A DNA stretch of 64,000 nt, taken from NCBI GenBank assembly GCA_977006965.1, contig OZ345373.1, forward strand, positions 1,736,001 to 1,800,000. Direction: 5' to 3'. Position 1 is the stretch's first letter, and every line of letters begins with the position of its first letter. Shown here piece by piece: positions 41,130 through 53,756 of the stretch. Source of the stretch: Phymatolithon calcareum (lineage: Eukaryota > Rhodophyta > Florideophyceae > Hapalidiales). The position numbers and the translations under genes are program-made. The notes below the pieces were generated by a model. That model was given only the letters and a program-made list of their open reading frames with translations, searched no databases and was not told the DNA's origin.

Positions 41130-44100
41130 TCTTGCTAGGCCCCTCGACATGCTCGGGGATTCGAAGGCGATGTAATCCTACACAAAGACAGCAAGTACTA
41201 TTAAGAACTTCCCATCTTTCGAAAAATAACGGCGTATTGGCATGAAAGCAATCCTTTCCGCTCGCCCAAGCGCTGCAGCAGATTTCACTTTCATATCAGA
41301 TTGAAGAAGAACTATTATTTTAGGTTCATGTACTGCCCCTCTCCCCATTTTCCGTATTGTGGAGGAGACTTCGTACCAGACTGAAGAGGACAAAATAGAG
41401 AGAATACAATAATAACATTTTCAGAGTGGAAGTTGGCACATATTTGGAATGAATAGCCCGTGGGAACGGAACCGGGACGTGTGAAGCAAAAATCGCAACG
41501 CATTTGAAATGCAGCAAGGAGAGTGCGCAATGTCATTACAACAGAGATTTTGTCAATGGAATCAGCTTTATGGCACAGGTCACTGCCAATACTTTCGACA
41601 GTCAGATATGAAGTACTCACATCTGCAAATTCGCTCAAAAATTCTAGAAGAGGCGTCATTACGCGAACCTTCAACAGAAGAAACACTTCAACGTTGAGCA
41701 ATTTCTGTTACACATCACCGTTTTTGATCCGTTCTTTGAATGCTCCTGCCGCAGGGGATATTACTAAACTTGACGGCGGAAAGAGCTAGATCTCAAAACC
41801 CCGTCTCCTTCAATAGTCCCTATATTAGAGAGAAGCACTATAGGGTAGCTTGACGCTACGAGGTAATAGTCCGCGCAAACTCTAACGACTTTGCTCGTAG
41901 AGCCGGTATAGTTTTCCCTAAGAAGTCAACAAGATTCTTTGTGGCATTATTCACCTTGAGAATATACAAGCTTGACGGGTTAGCCTTGGAAATTTTAAAT
42001 TTTTCTGGCAAATATACTACCCTTGTAGCCCAGCTTATCAAAGGCCTACAAAGTGCTGATCTCGCCTCTCGAGTCTCTAGTGACGGAGTGAGTTGCCAAA
42101 GCGGGCTACTGCACAGCTGCTTTGACATCATAATCAAGATCTTAGGCTGTAATTCGCTTTTCCGCGGCATAGTACATTGATGGTGCAAGGATCCGCATTG
42201 CTCTTTTCTGGAATCTTTCTTATTAGCAAAAAAGAGAGACATTTTCACCTGTGCAGAGGAAATGTGCAGGTACTTCGCAGTATCCGTATATAAAAATAGA
42301 GAGAATTTTCAAAAGAAATTGCCCTCGAAGCTCGTCATTCGAGAAACACCGCCGCCATAGAAATAAATTCAATGTTCAAGATCCCAGAATAATATACAAC
42401 GCCGCGCTAATTATTTACAACCAATTTTCCTCAGAGAGAAGTTCAAGGTTGAAGTCAAGTCGCTACTTTCCCACAGAACTGTTATTTTTCTTCACGCTGT
42501 TTTCAAAGATCTACTTCCGCCTTGGTGTTCGCAATGCTCACGACACGAAATTGTATCGGTGCCATATTAATTGCTGACGCAGTGACGCTCGATATGTGAA
42601 TGACATCCATAAAATCGTGAAGCAAATCTGACCCAGGCCGTGGTCCCCGATTTCGAAGCCAGTAAGAGCTGCAAATGAGGGAAGGTGCAAGATTTGAATA
42701 CAAAGTGTCCCTAAAACCGTTTACCATAATGAGCATCTTAAATGCTTCGGAAGGTCGCTCTGCGAACCTTCCGAATTGAACCATTGCCGTCGGGGAAGTC
42801 GTGATAAACTCCTATCTTCCTTTCCGCATTACTCATCTGCTACGTCGGTGCCCCATATTATGCTTCTTTTGTATCCGTACAATCATACTTTTCAGATATA
42901 TGCCCCCTTTGGTTAACTCCAGAGCGAAGGAGTCGAAGGGATTCATTTTTCGCTGCCTTGGAGTGACCATAAGATAGTGTTGAACAAAACTTGCAAATGA
43001 TCACCATTAGGGATAACATTCACGCTAAATGAGTATCCCACATGGATCGCCTTGCCGGATCAGGTAGCCTTCATAACAAACCTCTTCTCCTCGATCTAGT
43101 CATGTCCGATCATTAATAATTCCTTAACATAAGGGCCCTTTTAAGCTAAATTGAGGATTTTGATAATGCTAATTTTCTCTATTTTTAAGAAAACATTTTA
43201 ATACTGGTTCCAGTATCATGTTTACTCATGCATCTATCAACTGTTTAGAAGAATTAACTAAAAATTACATATCATTAATTCATAATTTCTAGTTCTTTTG
43301 ATAAACCTGACCAGGCAATTTTGGGTCCGTCACGTATTTTTGGGGGCGATGATATGATAGTAACAAGACATGATGTGCTGCTCAATGGGATCCTTCCAAC
43401 TGCCCGGCACTAGATATCAAGGTGGCAGAGCAAATAGTGTATTCAGCGTATGTAATGGCTAGCGTATCATAGCAGACACTTTGTATGAAGCATTTCACGC
43501 TAGACAGTGGTACGTTCCTTTAAGGTTGGGAGTGACGGTAAAGTTCGAAAAATCAAAAAATCAAAAAACGCTTGTAATCAATTCAATAAAACAGCTTCAC
43601 AGAGCAATATATTCCGTTTATTCGAAAATAAATCAATCTTTCTACTTTTTGGGCGTAGAAAATTTCATAATGTGACATTCTTAACTATCCGACGAAATCC
43701 TATCCGATATTTTCAGACTTAATTGAGATAATCGGATCAAATTCTATCGGAATCTTTGATCCTTCGAATCTTCTCTGCGCTCAAAATCAAAACATAGTAG
43801 TCTGTTTATGATTTCTAGTGCATATACGTGAACTAGATGTGCAGACCTGTTTCTAAATGGAAACGGAAAACTAGCGCTTTGCATGTAGAAAAAATAAGAT
43901 AAAAATCCAAGTTTAAGGAAAAAAGCCGGCTATCCAATTATTCTATGGCCCGTTTCCAGGGGACAAACTTCATTTTCCATCTGAAACCAATGTCATACAC
44001 TAGAGCAGCTCGTAATCTACTAATACTCTGCGCACTTCTGCGATGCCGGACTGACTTCTTGAGCGGGAGCGCGGCAAAGTTCATGAAATCCTTTGAAATC

Positions 44101-45030
44101 GGATAGTTTGATATCCGATTTAGAACAGGATAATTTGCTTGATCTGGTCAGTTTTCAAAATGGAGCTTTAGTGATGAAAAGAATTTTTGCCAGTTTCTGC
44201 GATTTTAATAATCTTCATTCTCTCTAGTCGTACGAAGAATTTCAGGTGATTCACATTTCTCGATATACCAGAGCAGCCCAACATCTTTAAATTTTGAAAA
44301 TTGAGCTTTCCCGTAGAACAGGTCATCTAATAAGTCCTGAAGTCGCACTTCTGCAAAACGGGATAAATGTTGGACATGTGCAATCAATAAAACCAAATAT
44401 GAAACCGGTGCGAAGACATGGAAGAGAATCAGCTTAACGCTCTGTCCTTCAATGTGGGAAACTTCCTTGACCTGGGCAAATGATTATACATACAAGGCTA
44501 AACCCTGTTTCTAAGCATTTGCTGCGCCTACAGCATAGGATCTTTGATGATAGATATATGTACAGAGTCGAAAGAATGGATGGATACTATGTGAAGGTAG
44601 TCGCAGAAACACCTTTATTATGCTTACGAATGAATTATTTCTTCAATTCCACAACCTTGCCGTCATGAATGTGCTACGTTCTAAAGCATTTCTATATGTG
44701 AGATGAGAACGAGGGTCTGTGCTTTTGCAGTGTTGCATGATGTGATATCCTTTAGAATTAGAAGCATTCGATGTTATGAGACCGATAGAGGACATGGAAA
44801 GATAAGTCTCTATTTCAGCCGCTCTTGCCAAATTCCTCAGATATTTCTGAAATAGTTTTTTATTGAAATATATGACTACCTTTTGGTTCGTTCTTAATCT
44901 TAATCCGTGAGCAGTTTCATTTTTTCTGTTAAAAGCACTTGTCTCCACAACACTAGATCTCGCTCTTCTTTCACTTAGGCTTTGGTGCTGATGAGGAAAC
45001 GAAACATGACTTTCAGGTCCTCTGAGTGTT
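41130..45030. other. No recognised gene
   Basis: AT-rich, with many short frames on both strands and no protein motif. ATCCGA/TCGGAT words cluster at 43690-43760 and 44095-44125. The 42503-42784 minus-strand frame (FKMLIMVNGFRDTLYS) is unsupported. Confidence 0.45.
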
Positions 45031-45032
45031 TC

Positions 45033-45524
45033 CTATTGAGCAACTGAATTAAAATGACATGATTCGCCTAATTGGTCAATATCTGTTATGATATGTCTGC
45101 GCTTCCGCACGGCGCGGACAAGCCGCTCCGATGACGAGAAAAATGGCCAGGCGGCCATTCTCGCCAATCTTCCAGGCTCATGGAAGGCTTGAATTCGATT
45201 ACATCCATTGTATTCCACAAGCGCTGCACCCTCACCTATGTAGCTCGTCGTTCGCGAAGCTCCAACCGCGGCGCGCCGTTCCCATTCCGAGCAAACTGAC
45301 CAGAAAGTCGATTCAGGACGCTTTGCTAGTTTCGAACTCAATCTTCCGCTGCGAAGCATGTCTCGATAATCATCCCAAAATGGATTTTCCGCGAAATCTG
45401 CGCTTTTCCCATCCGTTACGCAGATGTTATATATCGCCCTACTCTTGGCGCTCAATGTGACGTCCGATTCCGATATATTCTCAAGCTGGGTCCTGCACGG
45501 TTTTGCAGTGTATGCAACGTGCAA
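45033..45524 (-). CDS. Hypothetical 163-codon frame
   Basis: A relatively GC-rich minus-strand frame (WSVCSEWERRAAVGASRTTS; final part LGESCHFNSVAQ). Another open frame covers 45131-45460 on the plus strand, so coding strand is uncertain. No motif recognised. Confidence 0.25.
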   Translation of the reverse strand: MHVAYTAKPCRTQLENISESDVTLSAKSRAIYNICVTDGKSADFAENPFWDDYRDMLRSGRLSSKLAKRPESTFWSVCSEWERRAAVGASRTTSYIGEGAALVEYNGCNRIQAFHEPGRLARMAAWPFFSSSERLVRAVRKRRHIITDIDQLGESCHFNSVAQ

Positions 45525-46758
45525 CAGTTACACGGTTTGAAATCAAAATCTTCCACCCCCCATTTCTCCGCCTCTGTTGTATAGCTCACGGAAGCGTTGA
45601 ACACCTCCCATATTTGCCACCAAGGGATGTACGTATTATCTTCATCGCAGAAAATTGTACGGGATGAGGAAATGGCGCCGGAGTCCTCGGACTACCCTAC
45701 ATTGGTGTGTATGCAAGGAAGTTTCAATGTCATCCCAAGGAGTCGTGAGAGGTGCTTTCGTAATTTTTTCGACAGCGGCAGATGTACAATACGTACGCAG
45801 TGCGGCGTATGAGACTATTTCTGTGATTCAGTATGCATGTTGAGCGCGAGAGGGGTTGTGAGCTCTGCGCCTAAGTCTTCCGCGCAGTGTTACTGCAATT
45901 TTACGTCTGCCCAGTTCCCTCAGTTGAAGAAGTGAGAAGGATACCGTGGTGGATGCATGCCGCCTTCGACGATATGGGAACTGCCTTTTAATAATTGCGG
46001 CGTACTTCATGTTGTGGGAAATTGCAGTTGGGGTTCTTAATTCCGTTTCACTTTTTGGGCGTTTTAAAAAATCAATGTTCTTCAGCATCACTTCTCTCTC
46101 GTACATTTCGCATTGTTTTCCAGCTCGAATTTAGTAATAAGTTTTTCGCTTCTTTTGATGATGAATACCCTAATCTTTGGATATTTAGTACAGCTGCTAC
46201 AGAACCTGTGTATATGTCGTTTCGTATTGCACTACTAAGCGTAGCTGTTCTAGTATTTTAGGCCGCTTCTGGTTGCGTCCCATCAATCAATTATTTATGG
46301 CAATAGGTGGCGATCTTTTCGCCCTTCAGTTTGCTTACGCTCCGTTTCTCGGCGATCGCTTTCTCGCATCCTGCGTTGCTTGAAGGTCGAACGGAGTTGA
46401 CCAAATGGCTCCAGTAGCCACAACTGGAGCACAGCGGTCATCAGGGGTCGGTTAAAATGGATTGACATTGCAATGAATTGCAATCCTCAGTAGAAATCGA
46501 AGATTGGGTCATCCCGGAGCATTGCAAGTTGCATTGCGCCATCTTTGGTGATTTCAATACCGATAGCTGAAGTGGCTACACTAATTTAGGTACCCTAACT
46601 ACGTACCAGTCGTGCGCCATCTGATTACGAATCGTCGACATCCCGGCAACAGTACATGTAAAGCATACTTTCATTGATTATACCCTGCTGGCTATTTCCT
46701 TACAACGTCACTGTCGACTCCACGTGATAACAGCATATGTAAGGAAAACCCTTATCAG

Positions 46759-47207
46759 ATGTTCGAGTCAGCCGTGTTGAAGATTCAACGAGGTCGCTCC
46801 AATGATCTTTCCGAAGAAGAAAGGGACGCAGTGTCAACTCTGAAGGCTAAGTCGATTAACGAAATTTTTACTCGTGTGGAAGAAGACATGTCGACGGAGA
46901 CCCCGTCCATGGTACAACAACTTGCTAAGCGCCGTAAAATGGGAGGACGGGAGGAAGACTATGTCAACTGTGATTTTGTCATGGGTTCGGTTGCAGAGCT
47001 AGAGCGCCTCTTGCGAAATACGTTCTAACCGAGAACAGACGGAGGATGACTCCTCAACTGTTCGAAGCGCTAGTATTCTTGAAAGTTAATAAGCGCTTTT
47101 GGGACGCGGAGATTGTATGCAAAGCTATCACCGGGAATCGTTCGGAAAATGCGAAAGCGCGGATGAGAGACCATGAAATTAACGTAGAAATGTCGTATAG
47201 TATCTAA
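46759..47207 (+). pseudogene. hAT transposase C-terminal fragment
   Basis: The first segment (46759-47028) has a charged region with SMVQQLAKRRKM. The second, in another frame from about 47010, reads NRRRMTPQLFEALVFLKVNK then RFWDAEIV and stops at TAA after MSYSI. The R-R-X-X-P-X-X-F-E-X-L-X-F-L-K-X-N-X-X-X-W arrangement is the signature end of the hAT dimerisation domain. Only this C-terminal part is visible, with a frameshift between. The DDE core was not found upstream. Confidence 0.75.
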
Positions 47208-47209
47208 TG

Positions 47210-48460
47210 AGAGTGCTTTGATTCTTGTAGTTGGGCTTTGTAGTGCCGTGAATGTGTGGCTGTTTCTATTGTTGTGCTTTACATGACCATTAAACGATAT
47301 TCATCGCCCGAGATCATTGCAATTAGGATTTCTACGACTACCAGTATTGCAATACGCATTGCATCGCCGTGTGAGACGCCCTCCGCATTGACTATTGCAT
47401 CTTTTTCTCCAATCGCTTGCAATGGCATTGTTCCCATCCCTGGTGGTCATGCGGCAGGTGGAGCAAACTTATTGGCGAAAGTACAAGGGAAGTCACTAAA
47501 TGGTGGAGCACCAATGTACCTACTCTATCTGGCATAGCGAGGAAGCTTCTCAGTTAAATGTCCTTGTAGTCGAGTGCGATCAGTCATAATTGCAAGCTTT
47601 CGGAGTTTCAAGAAATTTCAGACTGCACCTTCTGTACATCCCGAAAACCACAGGATCTAACTAGAAGATGTGAAATATATCGCACAGATAAACTTCGAAA
47701 CTAGGAGCGAGAAAGTCGATGATTCAGACCTTGTCACCCTAGGAAGATATATTAAATCTCACGCAAAAATCATGGAGGTGAGCACAAGAAGCTATCGCTT
47801 GTCATTGGACCTATATAATTGCAAGGAAGCGGACAGGTACTACATTCAGTAAAACGGGATAGTACTATATGTCGAACATAACAGCAAATATGTGATAGGA
47901 CAATAGAAATTGCCTTAGGAATATGGAGCAGTTTTTCTCGTGATGGAAGCATTAATCACGCGGAAAAAGTGCTGGGGAAAGAATTTCCGCGGTACACGAG
48001 CTCATAGTTAAATATCTCAAACTCAGGAAGGTTGGAGATATTTGCCGTTAAGGAAGGGAAACTAGTTTCTGTGATCACTTGCAGACAACAGGCCGGGATA
48101 CTTTAACAATGGCACCACGCGTGCTGTAACACATACTCACAATTGGGTCATCATCGACAAATGGCAAGGTTCCGGATTGGATGGCGTCAATGCCATGATG
48201 TATAAGATAAATTTTGGCGATTTTAGTTCAGTTCAATCATAGTTTACTCGCATGTAAAACATTTAATGGCCAAGGCTTTCCTCTTACCTCTGACATTGTG
48301 GGCATGGGGTTTATTGTACATCTTATTAGATTTCCCACATAGAGTTTTCACTGCAGTAGTTTCAACTATTCACCTTTGCAATCATTCTTTGTCCTATAGC
48401 AATACAATGTGGATCTTCGTCTATCGATCTCCGTACTTTTGCAGCTCATTAACAAAAGTT
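47210..48460. other. No recognised gene
   Basis: A frame at 47256-47537 and others have no motif. No terminal repeats were paired. Probably remnants of the flanking transposons. Confidence 0.35.
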
Positions 48461-48462
48461 AA

Positions 48463-49327
48463 TTACACCTGGAAGAGAGGTTCGCCGCTAGTGATACATA
48501 ATTGTGTTAGATTGGCCACAGAAATGAAACACATTGCGTGTCTCTCCAGAGTGTGACGAAAGCGATGACTCAGAACATGGAATTGCTTCAATCGGCGATT
48601 TGCTGCTTCATGGCGAGCGCGAATTTCAGATGCAAACAATTCGCCCTTCCCCTGAATGGATGGATCCCGACTGCAGACTTCATCTTGGTACCCCTTATCC
48701 GCGACAACGCATTCGTTTTCCAGAAGTGTCGTTTTCATTCTTTCCCTGAAAATGCAAACGTCTGGATGCAAGTCGCAAGGAAAGGGGCCATATACCCACA
48801 CAATCTCCCCTGTTCTTATTGCAATTCCGACTTCATACCTCAAACTTGTGTGAGTACCACTTGCTGTCAAAAGGTGATGGCTCTTGAATCTTGCAGTCTG
48901 TACCGTCCACAGGAGAAAAGCACACCTTCTCTGAATTGACAAGATGATACCCTCCACCTATAAAACGATTTCTCCAAACAATCTACTGGAAAATATAAGT
49001 CAGCTTGGAATAGGAAGTCGAATCTGGAAAAATTCTTTGAGCTCAGAAACGTACCATATTAAGATCAGCAATCATTTCAACAAATGTCGAGGACCACTTT
49101 CGAAATGTCTTCTCGTCAATCTGACAAATCGCACTGTGCACAGACTCGGTGCCGTACACTTTTAGAAATACAAGGGCCCAAAGCAGATAATAAGGTGCGG
49201 CGTCTGACGGCACCTTGGGCTCTAATAAGTTCCATGTCTTGGTACAAACTGCAATGGAGACCTCAAAGAGTGCGCGAAATCTTCTCAGTTGTGCGACATT
49301 GCAAAGCCCTCGAGCATTTCTGAGCAC
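48463..49327 (-). pseudogene. DDE_Tnp_4-type (PIF/Harbinger-like) transposase, broken
   Basis: Minus-strand frames give the N-terminal helix (EKTFRKWSSTFVEMIADL, 49327-49043). A segment with stops follows, then a frame reading VDGTDCKIQEPSPFDSKWYS (first catalytic Asp), near 48900. A small deletion shifts into the frame 48957-48463 carrying LRYEVGIAIRTGEIVWVYGP, the second Asp in VVADKGYQD, and the Glu in RARHEAANRRLKQF. It ends HTLERHAMCFISVANLTQL and TSGEPLFQV with a stop at the expected family C-terminus. The triad codons survive but frameshift and nonsense break the gene. It is a different subgroup from the intact element at 30 kb. Terminal repeats were not found. Confidence 0.85.
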
Positions 49328-49429
49328 GGGACGAGCATGGTACTCAATATCGGCGACAGAGATGGGTATTGAGGATGTGTCCCGTATGGAGTACAGGCAT
49401 AGGTTTCAAAGGTGCACCATTTGTCAATG

Positions 49430-51250
49430 ATAGGTACTGTGATCTACATATATTTTTGAAAATTTTCAGAGTATACTCAAACCTTTTGAAGAAGATGTGA
49501 ATATATTAGCTTTTTCAATGATTTTTTACGACGAAAGGCGAAACTATAATAGAAATTGATGCTTCCCGTAACCTCCTGATCCGTACGGAAAAAAGCGGCC
49601 GTCTGCTGATCCCATCCGAATCCGATACGAAAAAAATTCGTCGACAAAACCCCCGTCCGAATCCAGTCCGAATTACAGTGGACTGGACTGGACCTGGGTC
49701 AGATCTGTACGGTCCGAGCCGTAGTAAAAAGCTACTATTATTTTGAAATTTTGAAGATATAATTAGACGTGCTCTGATTGGGACTAGAGATTGATATTCC
49801 TCAAAAATTACGCGAGTGCAAGCACTTGTCCTCATTTTATTCGCGAGGAGTGGAGAGCAACTCAAGAGGACTCCTCAAATTTTTAATTAAAATAGGACCG
49901 CTGAAGGCCCTGGCAAGGGCCGAGGTCCTCAGCCTAAAGCCGTACAGTATATGATTCTCGGGCCGAGGACCATAAAGTTTCCGTATGAGCCCGAAAAGAC
50001 GAGGGAAGAGCTCACAGTTACCTGCAAAAATGGGAAATTTCAGTATGACAATAACCACTCGCGAGTGCTCCTCGCGCCGTCCGCGAGTGCGAGGATCGGT
50101 CCCCCCTAGGTCCTCAGATGACATCTCGAGTAGAGAGGACATTGAGGGCGGATGAACGAGTAGTTCCAAACCGGGTAAATATGAAAATGAGAAATTGGCA
50201 ACGCCAATACGTCTAATAGAAACCTTCATTTGTGAAATTTTACTTCTACTTCCTTCAGGTTCAAATTCCGCAACTGCAAATATTTTATTGGACATATTGG
50301 CTTTCTCATTTTCTCAACTTCCCATTTTCCCAGTTGGGAACTAAATTATTCGTTCATCGGCTCTGAGGAATGTCAATCTCTGCTTAGGACTCACCGTCCA
50401 AGCAGCACTGAGCACCTGGTTGACTGCGATAGGTTTTTCCTAACGCTTTCCTTGCTGCATAGCTGACTAACTTCTGAGACGGAGGTATGATTAAATTCTA
50501 TCGTTACTGGCCCCCTCATCATGCAAAATGGACCTTTCCACTGTTATGATTCACATCATTCCCTAGGGGGGGAAATTACTGGTTTATATTTTAGAAGCCT
50601 TCAACGCCGGTATTCACCAACACCAGAGCAGCTTCCCGTTCATACTGCCATCTCATTACCCAATCAGATCACATTACACTATCTTTTCTTCTATCATATG
50701 GAATTCCAAGGCCAGAAGTTTGTCATTCGCCGTTTTCGTCCCTTCTTCCCAAGATTCTTCTGCTCTTGGACTTGTTAAATTTCATTGTAGAGTTTTCAGA
50801 TTCTCTTCCGCGACTTCGTTGAAATGTTCAATATAAGACTCTGCTCTTCGTAGTGGGAAGAGGCAAAAGAACCACTTGACTGCAAGGAGTCGGTGTTTCC
50901 TGGATCGAATTTGAGGTACAGGAATTACTTTCTCCTTAGTACCGACGGAAATTTTTCTCTCTTTTTCTTCTTCCGTTTCAATCCATTCCACTGTTATGAT
51001 TCACATCATATCCTAGATGCAACCGCTGGAGCGACGGTGCCCGCAGATACATAAGCTTAGCTCGCACTAACAGTAAAAAGGTAAGAGACCTAGTGATTAC
51101 AGGTTATGCGACTCAATTGCGCAAGAGCACTTAATTAACTTCCACCTTACCCCCGACGCATCCCTCGGGCAACCAAAACATCCAAACAGCACGCACACAC
51201 ATCGCACTCTAGCCCCTGAACAGACAAAACCCAACAGAGAAAGCCCCAAG
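49430..51250. other. No recognised gene; direct repeat at 50.54 and 50.99 kb
   Basis: ATCCGA-type words at 49590-49680. Minus-strand frames 49515-49865 and 49837-50295 have no motif. A ~30-base direct repeat, CCACTGTTATGATTCACATC, occurs at 50537 and 50988 and may mark an LTR boundary or the ends of an insertion upstream of Copia-2. Confidence 0.4.
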
Positions 51251-51254
51251 CACA

Positions 51255-52780
51255 GTGCAGACCAACGAACTGATCCGCATCCCCAAACTCTCCAAACACA
51301 ACTCTAACCTATGGATCGACACCGTCCGCATAGCGGCAACGGCCAACGGCGTTCAAGAACATATTATTTCTGACCCTGTACATCCGAAAGCCACCAATAC
51401 AGCCGCCAGGGCAGACTTTGCATCCAAAAGAGCCATTGTGCAATGCATCATCATGAGAAGCAATCTAACGAATCTTCTTGCCGAGCTCGTCGCAGATGCG
51501 TTGGTAACTTTTAAATAAAAAACTTACACTTCTTCTTCTTCCCGAGCTCGTCCATGCCATATACTCCAAAACCCCGTATGAGATTTTCCTACACGTCAAA
51601 AACAAATTCGATAGATCCAGTCCTCTCGATCACGCACTTCTAGCCTGAATCCGTGCGTTCCATTACTCTCCGACGACGTGACTATTGAAGACTCTGTGGA
51701 TAATCACACAGAGATGCGCACGCGAATGGTCACCTCTTGATATCCAAACATCGATGACGAAGTCACCACGGTCATGTTCATAATAGAGCGGCTACGTGGG
51801 AATCCCCTGTACACAACTGTCAGTGAACAAATGATAACCAATCCCTCAACCACCATGCGCAACTTTTCAAGGACACTTCTGCGCCTCACAAATTTCCGGC
51901 GTCTGTCAAGCCCTCGCGCCCCCCCATTCCGCCAGTCTTCCAAGCTCCCCAACAACAACAATTTCAAAATGCCTACCCGATTGCAGCCCGCAGGTCGGCA
52001 TTTATGGACTACAACCAGTGGCAGCGCCTTCGTCCTCGTCGAGATCCGTTTCCTACTCGGCAACAGCGCTACCAAGCGCGCTACATGCCATCGAAGAACG
52101 TTCCCCATCCACCTAATTACCTACCTCAGGCCCCTTGGTGTCACTTCCATGCTACATGGCGCCACGATGCATCAGAGTGTCGGCAACTGCGCAGATCAGG
52201 ACCACCTCCGAACGCAATGTTCGCCGGTGCCACTCAAGTAAGCCCAATGTCTATGTTTTATGATCACTTTCAATCTGCCGGCCAGGAATACACTACTCAT
52301 TACTTTAATGCGTTCCCAACTTACGGCCCTACAGCCCAAAAAATACAAGCCTCCGGATTATACGCGAAAACCGATGAATGACTGTCGTTTCCGCCTCCCA
52401 CGTTATCATCGGACGATCATGCGGCTTCTGCACATTCAATGGCAGCCACATACCCCCAAGGCATCCAGAAAAGTGCGAATGTAGACTCTAGTGCAAACGA
52501 AAACGATGTAAACGACAGCTCTCATTATACTCGACTCCCTCACGAGATATAGCACATCGAGTCAGGGTGCTACCCGACCCGTCTCTCTGCTCTAAGCATC
52601 TCCCACAAGAACATCATTCCGCATGATTACACCATCGCGGCTAACGGTTCCCTCGCACCTATACAGTACATTGGACCCCACACTCTACAAGAGCAAGGCA
52701 CGAGCCTCACCGTGCCCCAGCTGGCACTGGCCCCATCATTCCCCAAAAGCTTGCTCTGCATAAGCCAGCTTTGTGCCAAC
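51255..52780 (+). pseudogene. Copia-2 Gag and protease region
   Basis: 51255-51515 reads IRIPKLSKHNSNLWIDTVRI through ASKRAIVQCIIMRSNLTNLL, a Copia-type Gag N-terminus, interrupted by S3 and continued by HAIYSKTPYEIFLHVKNKF. After several stops, 51880-52380 gives a Pro/Gln-rich stretch and APWCHFHATWRHDASECRQ, a Cys/His motif. At 52580-52780, DYTIAANGSLAPIQYIG and FPKSLLCISQLCA match the C-terminal half of a Copia protease region. The protease active-site Asp is not visible (the nearby HIESGCYP could be its mutated site). Clearly non-functional. Confidence 0.75.
51492..51541 (+). mobile_element. SINE-like element, copy S3, 50-bp 3' end only
   Basis: GCAGATGCGTTGGTAACTTT, an A-rich stretch and CTTCTTCTTCTTC, inserted in Copia-2 gag. 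CCGAGCTCGTC is exactly repeated on both sides (51481-51491 and 51542-51552), 15 bases if one mismatch is allowed. Strong 5' truncation by target-primed reverse transcription would explain it. Confidence 0.8.
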
Positions 52781-53418
52781 TGTAGCGCAACGAAGAGCAG
52801 GGCCCGAGGACGGGGTATCGAACAAACCCCAAACACAGGGATGGTAGCGTGGCAGAGCAGAGAATAGGGGTAAGGAGTCGGGGGCCCGCTCTGGCGCGGG
52901 AGTGCCTAGGATGCAAGCTTCCCAGTGTGCGGGCAGTCAGCCCCACTGGTCGGGGATCACTTGGCCGAGACCCCGAGATGGGAACGACGAGATGAGAGGG
53001 GTGCCTAGAGGTGAGGAGCGAGGGGGGGTGAAGTATACGAGCCCGCTTAAGGAAGCGTCGGCGCAAACCCGGGGACACAGGACCAGAGTCGATGAACCTG
53101 CAAGGGATATTCCAATGTGGGGAAAGTCCAAGGCAAGATGACTACGGTCCAACTTGGTTCTTCCTTCACCTAAGAGCGCCGCCCCGTCCAGGATGTGTTC
53201 CCCTCGGGCGGCACTGTAATGCCGAAAAATTAGGTACGATCACTAACACTATCATACTGCAAACCCAAAGTATACGCGAAATACTACCCTATCAATATGG
53301 GCTAACCCCAAATTGGGAAAGGGTATGATACCCCCACAGGGGCCGCTTCTAGGAGCAAACAAGAGCCCGGCCAATCAGAGTGTGTCCAGAAATCCCGTCC
53401 CAGGTGCCATGCACCACA
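52781..53418 (-). repeat. 3' LTR of Gypsy element
   Basis: TG...CA ends. It matches 62534-63187 apart from about ten substitutions and a 17-base gap near 53040. Confidence 0.95.
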
Positions 53419-53432
53419 CCACTCTCCGCCAC
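53419..53432 (-). promoter_or_regulatory. Polypurine tract of Gypsy element
   Basis: The minus strand reads GGCGGAGAGTGG directly before the 3' LTR, a purine-rich primer site. Confidence 0.6.
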
Positions 53433-53756
53433 AAGAGGGAGGTACCTGCCGCAGACGGGGATCACCGCGCGCCATTCGGTCCTCTGCGCCGAAGTCATTT
53501 CGGCGAAGCGGCTCCCTTGTTCGGACGACAGGGTGAGTCGAATCCGCGCTTCGCCTCTCTTCGCTGCAACTTTACCCCGGGTGGGGGCATCGAGCGCTAC
53601 AGCACGCGGCTGTGACTTCTTGGCGACCAGCTACTGCGCGGTTCCCGTGCTCGGGTGTCCCGGCGAAGCTCTGAAATCCAGTGCGCAGATTTTCAACGGG
53701 GAACCCTGCGAAGGGTGTTTGGCTGCGCATCTCCTTGAGGGCGGTTCCTTACCGCC

